Assembly: GCF_963576615.1 (NCBI RefSeq)
Contig: NC_088708.1
Location: 48,037,196-48,101,195 of the forward strand
DNA from: Watersipora subatra
Taxonomy: Eukaryota; Bryozoa; Gymnolaemata; Cheilostomatida; Watersiporidae
Direction: 5' to 3'
DNA: 64,000 bases
A program made the translations under genes and the position numbers. Positions 23,282-35,200 of this stretch are shown piece by piece (position 1 is the first letter of the stretch; every line of letters starts with the position of its first letter). The notes beneath the pieces were generated by a model that was not told the origin of the DNA, did no database searches, and worked only from the letters and a program-made list of their open reading frames with translations.

Positions 23282-26200
23282 TCATGTGAGAAGAGCGAGT
23301 AGTTCACTAGACTGGCTACCTTCAGAGATAATTGCCTTGTGTTTAGAGATCTCAGCTATGAGTGAGCGCTTGGCCTCATCCTTACTCCCATTGATCATGC
23401 TGAAATATGAGACAATGGGTGATTATCGTTGGTCAGTATACAGTGACACAGCATGCAAGTGCCCATCAAGAGGGCGTCTCTATCTTTCCAATAACAGTTG
23501 AAGACATTTACATAATCATTACGAAGAACAACAAGAGAAAAAGATTGTTGGTTTTGGAAGGATAATCATCTTGTTCACCTCGCTATAAAAATCTGGTGAA
23601 GTTGGGCATCATTTAGATGAAAACCTGTTATAACTCTGCTACCTATGGAACTTCTACATTACAGGTGTTAGAGTTAACGAATTCACCCAAAAATTTGCTG
23701 CGAGGGGCTAAGCATTTTAGTTAACATTTTTAACTTGTAACTGGCTATGAAATGTTAGGGTCATCAATTTTTTCCTTTTGGTTATGATACATGAAAAGTA
23801 ATAATCTATTCAATGGTTAAAACATATTTCTTCAGCACAAGCTAATGAAATTCTTTAACAGCGGGCCTTATATAATGATATTTCTGATATGAATTCTGTG
23901 TAACTTGGAATCTTCCTTTCGCTTGGAAACAAGTGCTCACCCAATCCTACGATTCTATTTGCACTAATAATTCTATTACTAGCAACCAAATTTTATTATT
24001 TTTTTACACAAAACTTTGGCTTGAAGTTCTAGGACAAAAACCAGCTTTGAAGACAAAAACCTGAGCATATATCCATTAGCAAAGAGTATTTGGCAAAGAT
24101 GGTGCTGTAAAAGAGTTAATGCAAATGCATGCATCATATGGGGAGCACTAGTTGTGAATGAAAGAGCTCATCTTCACAGAGGTATTCATGTTTATATATT
24201 TACATTTTTACCACAATTATGGTTAGCTGCATGCATAACTATTCAACTATATGGACCTCATCAGACCAGCCTGGGAAAGCTGGATATAAACTGATGCAAA
24301 TCCGATGTATCATTCTGACATGCAATCTAATTATTTGCCAAACTCACTGATAAAATGAAACAAAAATTCAAAACATTGTGAAGATGCAGTTGACTAAACA
24401 CCAAATGAGAATCTAGCCAAAGTTATCTTCAATGTTACCGAATATTCACTTATATTATTCACTTATTCACCGGACCATGTCACTTATTGCTTCTCATTGT
24501 TTAATAAAATAAGTTATTTATGTTTTGTATCATCTACTATTAATTGTAATGTCAAAATACAATGCTGACATTTGAAGCGCTAAAGAAAAGATTTGCGGTC
24601 AGAAAAATGAAAAACAAGCAGAAAGCTTGTTGAAGATTATGCAGAAAATAGCGAAGGGATTTGAGAATATAAAATGTAGCACGTGTTTTCACCGTAACAC
24701 AACACGATCAAATTCAGGGGTTTGATAACTACAACAGAAAATTTAAACTCGACCGAATAATAACTATAAAACCATTTCGGCTATCATTGGTGGATAACTT
24801 TGGCTAAATCCTCTGAAAGTAGCTTGATTTCCTTACATTGATATAAAATGGCAGCCATTTTCACTCTGCATATATGATCGCCATATGCTTGGTTTGATTG
24901 CATCTGTGAATATTTGCACGACTGTATCTGCAAAAGTTAAACACAATGAAACACAATTTTATGCACAATCACAACACATTAGCCACATTCAAACCAGTAA
25001 TAGCACTATAAAAAGTGGTTACAAGGAGCCATCAATGTCAAAATGTCCAACAAAGGGCTGTTAAACAAATCTTTTTGGATATTGTGCTCCAGGCCGTTTC
25101 AACCTGAAAAATCATGCATGGCTGATTGTGTCATCACTATTTTGTACAGCGCTGTATCGTTGTATCTATATCATGACCTTTTTCTTATCTCCCTCTTCCG
25201 TATCATCGAGGTTACACCTCAGTTAACCTATTTTTAAACAATGTGGCAATCAAAAACCTTTTTTATTGATAATTATATTCCGTTTCTTACGCATAATTTA
25301 ATATTTTACATTTAGTCTTTTCACAAAAATAAAACTAAGTTATATTCGTTTTAGTGCTATATTATGTAATTACCTAAAATATTTATAGTCTTATTAGTAT
25401 TTATAGTATATAATATATTTATATATTTATATGAGATATTTATTTTAAGACTCGACAAAAATACAAAGTTTGCTTATAAACTTATTTGCTTCAACATACG
25501 AGTTTCAAAAAATGAAGCGAGTGACAAATAACTTCGTATATTTCGAGGTCTGACTGGTCTACTACTACCTACGCCTGTTTCGCCTTCTTAAATGTCTGTA
25601 TTTCAATTGTTTAGTTCTTACAGACATATTTTCAGTAGCAAAATCAGTGACTTGTTCTTGCAACATTCCAAACCGACTAACTTTAATAAAATATATTAGT
25701 AGCGGTTAGCAACTGTTAAGAAAACAGCAATAAAACACTACTTTTTTATACAAAGAGTTGCTTGCTCTTTTTTGATGTTTAGTTAATGTGAAAGATAAGA
25801 TGATTCTTTGTTTCACAGCTCTTTATATAGAGTATACATGTACAGTACATGCCCCTGTAACATTAACCTTTTTTATGTAAATCCACAGACGAAAGAATTT
25901 ATTTCAAGTTTTTGCTTTGTATTATGTGAGAAACTTCATATAATGCAAGTGTCAAGTTGGTGCAAGTTCTCAAATTAAAGCATAGTGTCAAGTTGGTGCA
26001 AGTTCTCAAATTAATGCATAGTGTCAAGTTGGTGCAAGTTCTCAAATTCAATTTGAATAATCAGATCTATTATTTTTTTTACATCATTTTAGGCATTATA
26101 GTATATGTTCTTTTTATTGCAACATAAATCTTACTGTGAAGGAGAAAGTGAAAAACAGTTTAAATTGACATTGAAGGTATGTACTCCCTTTAACCCTTTG

Positions 26201-29200
26201 GCAGGGGAAACGACCGAAATGTCGTTTACCGGTTGCCTGGGGAAACGACATTTATGTTTATTTCCATAGACGTTTATAAAGCTGTCGCCTAGTAACGTTA
26301 AACAAAGGATATGAACACTAATAAGTTTTAAATATCATCAACAAGATATCGGTCAATGATTTAAAATATGAAACGATTATCTGAGAGGCGTTGCTTTGTG
26401 CTAAAAGCTAAACAAATCGTGATTCCTTGGAAAAGAATAAAAGTTGGAAAAACCAGTCAACATCGGCTCGACTTTCAAAACGGTAAAATAAAAGATTATT
26501 TGATCCTGCGATCGTTAGTGATTTTTTGTCTGATCAGAATAAAAATATTTCAAATGATAGAGGTGATGTAAACTTTTTGGACTTTTAATATACTTGGAAT
26601 ATACAGAGAAAACGATCGTTATGGTGGCTCGCACGGCTACGTTATAGCGTTTGACTCTACCGAAAAAAATGCTTCTAAGCATTTCATACAGGGACAATCG
26701 CATGGTCAAAGGGTTAATTTAACGCGAAATTACTGCAAGAATGAAACCTAAACACTTTGTATAACATGACATCTTTGGCATTATAAACATTCTTGAAACG
26801 GGTTATTTACTTACAATGTAGGAGCGTCTACTGTATCTGAATTTACAAGTACAGTTGATGCTCCTACAACGTAAATAATCCATTCCAGGAACGTTTACGT
26901 TGTAGGGATTTTACGTTATACAAACAATAAAATACAAGTAAATTGCCTAATCAGTTCCAAGATCTTCCCAAACCTTTGGCCAGACAGAAAGAAAAAACTA
27001 GACTTGATTTTTTAATTTGTTGGCTGTATCGTAACTGTACTATTATTGGTTTGCATTGACAACTCGCATTCTTTTTCTGATTAATTTTAATGGTTTTTTT
27101 AGACTACGATTGCGGTAATTTTGCAATAAGTTGATAGGAATGCACATATTTGATGTCCATTTACAACGATTTGTTCATTTTTTTAGACAGCAATTCAGTC
27201 TATTCTGAAAAGTAAAACTAATAACAAATATTTCACATGTCTACAATAAAGCAAAACAAAAAATATACTTTACTAGATAAATACTATAATAAGAGCGGTA
27301 TCTACCTGTTCGTCGTCTATCAGTATCAAGGGGTCAAGGTTAGGATAAAAGATAACTTTCGGTAATACTTCTAACTCTAAACATTCAAATTTAAGTATTT
27401 ATTAATAATTGCGCAGCCAACTATTTTTTGTTTTGTCGACACATCTGCCGATCTATCATGACGAACTAAAATGTCATGGAAGTTGTATATAATAGATATA
27501 ATGCTATGCGTACATCATTTTTTCTTACAAATGCAGCGAGATATGTTACCAATCAAATCGAATTTGAGAAGTTGCCCCTATTTGACACTTGACGTTATAT
27601 AGAATTTCCTAAGTAATGGTAACAGGAGTGTCTACTGTATATAAAAATGAAGCAAAAACTGCATAAATCTTTATCAGGATTTTTATCTCTTTATCTTTAA
27701 ATTTCTGGAATTTACACTATAAGAGTGTCTACATTATAAGTTTGCTAAAAGAAGCATTCAGTTAGAAGGTTGCGTGTTTTTGGGCCAAAATGGATACCTC
27801 TTCATTTAATTATTGCTCTAGCTATGGAGCTCTTTTTGACACAACATTTTGCTAAAAATACTACATCTTCAAATTATCCATGACATTAAAGATAAACTTA
27901 CACAAAATTTTAGTAGATTTCATCAGAATGTATCGGTATTTTTCTTTCGTTTGCAATTTTTTTTTGAAATTTGAGATGATCAGACTGCCAGAATGTTTAA
28001 TGATTCAAATTGCCAAAACCAGATCACGGTTAAAACGCTAAGAAAAATACGTGTAAAATGACATCACGAGTTGATGTTTCTTTAGATGATATCGACTTCC
28101 GCGTTCAAGTTGCAGCGTTATGCGTCTCTATTTTATTCTTTGCAACTACAGACGTAATAATCACACATTCGCTTGATCTATGCGCTTAACCAGGATCAAG
28201 TTTCGTCAGTTTTAATCTTGAAACATCCTGGAAGTCAAATCACCTCAAACATTAAAAGCAATCGCAAATGATAAAAAATAGCGATACTTCCTAAAAAGAT
28301 TTTTGCGCGCAAGTTCATTTTTAAATCACAGTGATTTAAAAAATTGTTCAACCATTTCTCTTAAATAAGGCAACAACTGTTAAACGGATCCATTATTTTG
28401 AATTGACACTCACTCAATATTCATCATTTTGTCTGCCTCGCAAAACAGCCAAGTCGACAATAAAGCCGGCTTCATCTACTTTAGTCTACTTAAAAACATT
28501 CAACCTAGCCAGAGTAGTGAATTAAGGCAATGAAGACCTACCTGACCTACCGACATGACCTACATGGGAGCACAAGTAGAATAATTTGAAGGCAGCCTAT
28601 ATGAACTTTGACCTATGGCTGTTATACATACTCTCACTCTGCAGAAGTTTCCTAATGGTGAACCTCAGAGACTTATCATTCAAGGGATGGCCTATAGACT
28701 TCTCTGTGTACGGCTGGTTGTAGAGCGCTGCGATAGATCGCACTAAATGGTCTTTGCTGCCGGCAGCGTGAGTGAGGATAACAAACAGCAACACCTTGAG
28801 CTTGTTGTCGGCGAGAAGTGTGTCTAAGTTATCAGCAGCGTAAGAGATGGCAGCTGGTGATATCTGTTAATAAATTCAACTCCATGTATAACTGAATACA
28901 CTCCGTTAAAAAATGTCCTCAAAAGTTAACTTACAGCATTTTAAGATGACGTATCTACTTACACCAATATAATCATGTTTCATTTTCCACCAATGATCTC
29001 AATGTTAGAAGAACCAAAAACCAGCTTTAGAGACAAAAACACTCGTGATGCAAGCTTCAAGTTGTGACACAAGACGATCATTTTCTTCAACAAAACACAG
29101 ACTTACGGGTTACAATGTCGATGATCAACCAAGATGTGAATGTGAGACAAAAACATTTCTGTTGGCCACTATTCTTATACATTTTCCCGTCAAGTCGTCA

Positions 29201-32200
29201 CGTTAAAGTGTTTTGGTTACCCAACATGGCAGATAATTATAGCATAAGGTCGAAATATATGCTACAATTACTGGAAAAGGATTTATATGCAAAACATTAA
29301 ATTCCGAGCAGCGGTTACAAAATTAAACCAATCGGCTTGTGGGTAAATCTTGGGGTACATCTTGTGGAGTGAGCTAGCGAGAAATTCTTCCTTCACACAA
29401 ATGAAAAAAATAGTCCATGAAAATTAACTACTTTCTGAAATCATGTTTAAAACCCATTAACGCACACTTTGCTTTCAGAAACAAGGGTTCTGAAAAGACA
29501 GTTTTTAGATATTCTAGCTTAAAAAAGAAGCGACTTTAATATGTAATTACATAGTTAATATAGTTAATTTTATTTTAGTTAATAAATAATAGTTAATTTT
29601 AATATTTGAATCGAGCTTTAGTTTGTCACAATTAACTCTACTACACCTAAAATTTATAAGTTCATATACGAGTGTATACACGAGTATATATACACAAGTG
29701 TATATATGAATTATATATATACACGAGTGTATATATGAATTATATATGAGTGTACGTATGAGTGTACGTATGAGTGCATGCATGACTATATAGTAGCACC
29801 AAGCATATTGCATGAACTGAGAAGTCACGCTATTTTACATGTATCAGAACATATTGATGCATGTACACTCAATAAAATATTTTATTTGGGTTTAAAGAAC
29901 TATATAATGCTAATGTACTAATCAACAATAAACACTTATATATGCTAAGTTGTGAGCGAAACATATTCAGTTAAAAATGATTACGAATACACAAAATTCA
30001 CCTCAAAACCTGTCATAGCTTTAGCCTGAATTACTACTAACACTCGGTAGTTAAGAGAAACCGGTCATAGAAAAGGCCTAGAAACACGGGCATGAAATTC
30101 GTAATGGCACTATTTCGTGTTGTGTAGAAATGTGACTATGGTGAAAGTGTAGTTACTGTAATTACAGTTTTTCACATTCCAATCTGGCCAATAGAGAGCA
30201 ATCGGACTATAAAGATGAGTATTATTTTGTACCAACAGTTCCTCTACTGCATGTACCGGAAACAAAATTAAACTTTCCACATTTACTTAATTTAATAAAA
30301 AAAGTCTTGCAACACGAACAGGAAAAACATGAGTATCAACCTAGCAATAAAATGCTAGGCGAGTAGAGGTGGAACGAGACAGGTTTTTTAAGTTCGAGAC
30401 TCAACTCCAGACACTGTCTGGTAAAAATTCGAGACTCGAGACAGTAAAATAATGAGCTTTGGTGATGATTTCACTACACAAGGACTAGCGTACTTGATAT
30501 ATAAAATTGATAAACCTATTTTTAAATTGAATTTTCACCTGTTGTAAACGATTTAAATACAACATTTTAATAGCGATATGCATGTATTTTTTGTAAACAA
30601 AATTGACACAAACAGCTCTAAAATAGCGAAGTTATCTATTTCTAATAATTTTGAGCTTGATTGATAATAACTACCAATTTAATGATAATTTACCATCTAT
30701 TGAATAGGTTTTGCTTTTTAATGTAATGAAACCGATAGTCGAAATCTACAAAGAGCACCGCAACTAAAAGAACATACGATAACACCTTCATTTTTATTGT
30801 TTCATTTATGTTAAGTTTTGTTTGTGTATTAACTGTAGTATGTGAATTATATTTAAATTGTACTCACGAAATTATATGAATTACTGTACATATTCTTATA
30901 CTGAACTAACGATAATGTCATTGTTACCCGAACACGGACTATGGTCGACACGGCCTTTAGTTCGTTTCTCCGTGTCCGGGCAAGTTTTACCCGCAATTGG
31001 TAGTATATAAAAGAGGCCCGAGTTCATGAAGGGCAGTTGGTGTTTGGACACGATACGATAAAATACAGACATTTTACCCGCAACAGTCTTATTTATTAAA
31101 TCGGATTAACCGGAGGGTAATTGGATACGACCCGGGTATCTGGCTCAATGACACAGAACCGGACTACAATATATTAACAAGACAGTTGCCCGCAATCCAT
31201 TACAATATATGGAGTTGTTGTTACCGCGAGAAGCCATGTTTTAACAGCCGTGCGCAGGCGCTTTAGTTCTATTTCCTGTATCGAGTTTGGCAATAGTTAG
31301 GTCGAGACCGATACGAGACAGGTCGATACTCGAGATGTCTCGTGTCTCGTTCCGTCTCAATAAGCGAGTGTTTGTAGCCGCAAGTTTAACGGGAGTTTTC
31401 ATGCATTTTGCACCTGTGTGAATGTCTTTAACGTACATCTCAGCCAATGGATTTCTCCAGTCCATCAGTAAGTATGCGCCATGGCCAGCAGAAGTTTTAG
31501 TGCTCCCGACGCAAGAAAGTTCAAGTGGTTCTGGCAGTAAATTGGACGGAAGTATGTGATCAGATCTTATGATCGATGTTTACAGCTTATATAAATGATG
31601 CCTAGGGAGCTTGATCTATTTCAAATATCTTAGGCAGTAGCATCTACGCCTACCTTTCGTTAAATGGAGCAAAGCAAGCAACTCGAGCTAAAAAACACAT
31701 TGATTTTGCACTGACATTTTTATGGCAACACTTTTGAATATCAAACAAATGCAACAGCTTTGGCCAAAAAACAGTCCAAGCGTATACACCCAATTTCAAG
31801 CTAGTGTTGTGTATATGATCAAACATTTACGCCCTCCTATATATCTGTCCATATGGATATTCTGCTTTGACAGATCAAGGCACCAGAATTTTCCATTCTG
31901 ATTAAAGAGGTTTAGATTTCAGAAAAACACAAACGTTCAAAACGCTTGCGAGTATCATCGTATAAGAGGCAAAGCCTTATCATTTTTTATTAATAGGTAT
32001 TTGGAACATCAAGAAAATATTTTAAAACAGTTTCAACACAACAACCCTTTTACCATCACCAAAAAACAAATTTTTACATTTAGATTAAGCAAATTTAGAA
32101 ACTGAACTCCAGAAGTGTTGAGAATTTCTAACCATGTTTTACATTTGTGTACATGCTTTTACAATACAGTGCACCCCCGGGTTACGGCGTCCCTTTTTTC

Positions 32201-35200
32201 ACAGTTTTTCACTTCATGATGTGGAACACGATGTTTTTTCGTCCAGTCGTTACGACATTTTTCATCATCCTACAAAAAAAGCCTCTCGAAATTCTAATTT
32301 GACAGTCGATGTGCTGAATATGTTGGAATCAGGAAGATGCCAACATGCTATTCGCCGAAATGCCACAACGCCTGAAGGAGATACGATGCTTGCACGCTCT
32401 TAGTTCAGCATTCTTCGTGTTTCGTAAATGCTTGATATGGTGAGTAAAGTGAAAAAATTAGTGAAAGCGAAAAGGAAAATTTATTGTGCATTTTAGCGTT
32501 TAATATGTTTATGAGAAACTTTAATTCATTATGCGTATATAACTACATACATAACTTTAACTTGTTAGCCATGGGTCCTAAGACTGATAACAACGTTAAA
32601 ATATGAAGAAAATGATTACTATGGCAATGAAGGTAGAGTTACTAGGTTAACTATAAGTTAATTGTAGTTAGTAAGATTAATACACTATTTTGTTACTCAT
32701 TTTTAATATGTACAGTACATATGTGAACTTTTGATGTTTTTTACCAGAGGGTGTTTGCATTGGATATATACTATTACTTCTCTATGCAAAATCTTTGTCT
32801 GCTGATGCCAACACCAAAATGAATCAATATCATATGGGGGAGGGTCGGTCTACTGTAGTTAGACATACACCGCAGTTTAGACACTGTGTTAAGGTCCGGC
32901 CACACGTAACGAATTATTCGTTCAATCTGCCCGAATCCACGAATTTCACAGAATTCACAGATTTATTCTACCGAATATCATAGATTCGTCTGAGCTGTGC
33001 ATGCACACCGAATTCGTTACCGAAACGCGTTTAATTGGCTAACCAATTTTTTTAGCGAGCACGATTATAGTAGCTTTGACAAGTGCTATAGTCCAAGACA
33101 CGTACGACAACACACAATAAAAGTATCACCGCGATATGAATTGATACATACGATGCAACTGCCTATATGCGCTAGAGATAGCGACTGTTTTTGCGACGGA
33201 GCTTTTGCTGCATAAAAACAAATTATTATTATTGAAAAAGAAATAATTCATAGCTTCTAAAACATCTAAAAGAAAATTCTGGATACACGATGAGAAGTTC
33301 CTGTCATGGTGAACCAACGAGAGAGAACCAACAATAGCGCATATAGGCCGTTGCATCGTATGTATCAAGTCATATCGCGGTGATACTTTTATTGTGGGTC
33401 GTCGTACGTGTCTTGGACTATACCACTTGTCAAAGCTACTAGAACCGTGCTCGCTAAAGAAAATTGGTTAGCCAATTAAAAGCGTTTCGTTAACAAATTC
33501 GGTGTGCATGCACAGCTCAGACGAATCTATGATATTCAGCAGAATAAATCTGTGAATTCTGTGAAATTCGTGGATTCGGTCAGATTGAACGAATAATTCA
33601 TTACGTGTGGCCGGACCTTTAGACACCGCAGTAGACATTTACTTGCAATTGCACTCCTACTGCAAACTGTCCGCTGTGTTTTACTGCTCAATTACTTCCA
33701 TGAAGCATTAAGTGAAACCCAGCAAATCGTGCACACTGAATGCAAACTCTTCAAAACTCGAAACTGCGCGTGCACTACTGCAGCGCACTACTGCATTAGT
33801 CTGAAGTTGTTACTGTAGATCAACTGATACTGTTGGCTTTTTAAGCGTTTGTACTGCATGGTACAATATTGTCAGATGCAGTTTAGCAAGCGCATGAACT
33901 TTCCCTCTAACATTTCGAAATAGGGAGTCTTTGTATTGTATTTTCATTAACATAAATTATATATAAAAACCATTATAAATTCTCATTTAACCCATATACA
34001 AAATGCTAATCTTGAAAAATGTGTTTGTCCACTCATCCTCAAGTTTGAGCAGCATTCACATCTTGCAACTGTGTTGTAGTTGCATCAAAATCTAAGAAAT
34101 CTGAAGAACTCTTAGTAATGAAGTGTGTAATTGCTGCTATTTAGAGGTAGAATTCACCTATGGGACACATAAGAATTATATGTAATAGCCAATATTGTTA
34201 TCATGGGACAACATTTCTCTTCATATTTTTCAATTGCTTCACTTCACACCACAATTAGATTCATCTCGTCAGAGAAACAAATGGAGTACTATTTTAAAAC
34301 CTCTATGCAAGAATAGCCATCAGGGGACTGTTTCCGAGCTGGACAGTGAGAATATCTTATGTTCCAGACCCAAAAATGGCAAGATAGACAAATAAATTTG
34401 GAGAATATAAAAATGCAGCTTTAATAACTTGCTTAAGTTATCTCAGACACAAGGATAACGACTAATAAATACACTCAGATGTAAAAGACTGATATGTATA
34501 CCCAAATCTGAAACCTGAAAGACTAACGGCCTGACTACCGACAGCGACTGATAGTATAGATATTAACTGTGGCTTCACACACCAATGCTAGTAAATGATT
34601 CGACATGTTGACAAATAGATTGACCAATGAGAATTAGCTATGTGATGTTGTGTGAAGGCCATGTCATCCTTGCTCGAGTTTCCAGCATAGTTATTGAAGT
34701 ATTGTCTGCTACTTATATTGTAACGCGGATCATCGATGACTTGTGATAACAATAGCGTTTGTGCAGCTATTTGCATTACTGCATTTTCGTAAAATAAAAA
34801 ACACAACACCCGCAAAAAAAGAGCCAAGAGCAAACATACTTCAAATTTAAGACATACCGCATATCCTTGCATTTAAGCAGAGTTTAAAACTCAAAAAAAG
34901 TTCCTAAACTAAAAGGTCAGTTGAACTTTGAACAGACTCAAATGAAATGATATTATGCTAACATAATTCCAACAACTACAACTCGAACGAACCATACTTA
35001 GCACACGGCTGGTAACCCATTATTTGCAGTTTGTTTTATACCTTACAAAGGAGGTTCGCTTGAAAAACCCTGTCCAATTTTTGTTCTCACGATAAGAGCG
35101 CGGATTCACACAGGCAAAGCAGTGCTTAGTGGATAAAAATATTCTGTGACAGCAATAACAGTCTGTGATTGTTAGGCCATACACTTGATCACTTAAGTTT

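Noticed and set aside
26950-26995. Minus-strand RFGKILELIRQF as the missing PUM3 exon
   Set aside because: It follows a good pyrimidine tract and looks family-like, but there is no donor before a stop, the conserved downstream block is absent, and it lies inside a TA-flanked MITE.
27560-27595. Minus-strand SNRGNF as the PUM3 NRGA-like motif
   Set aside because: Stops on both sides in frame and location inside a MITE end.
29547-29828. 93-codon minus-strand open frame
   Set aside because: It translates the TATA/GTGTA simple repeat.
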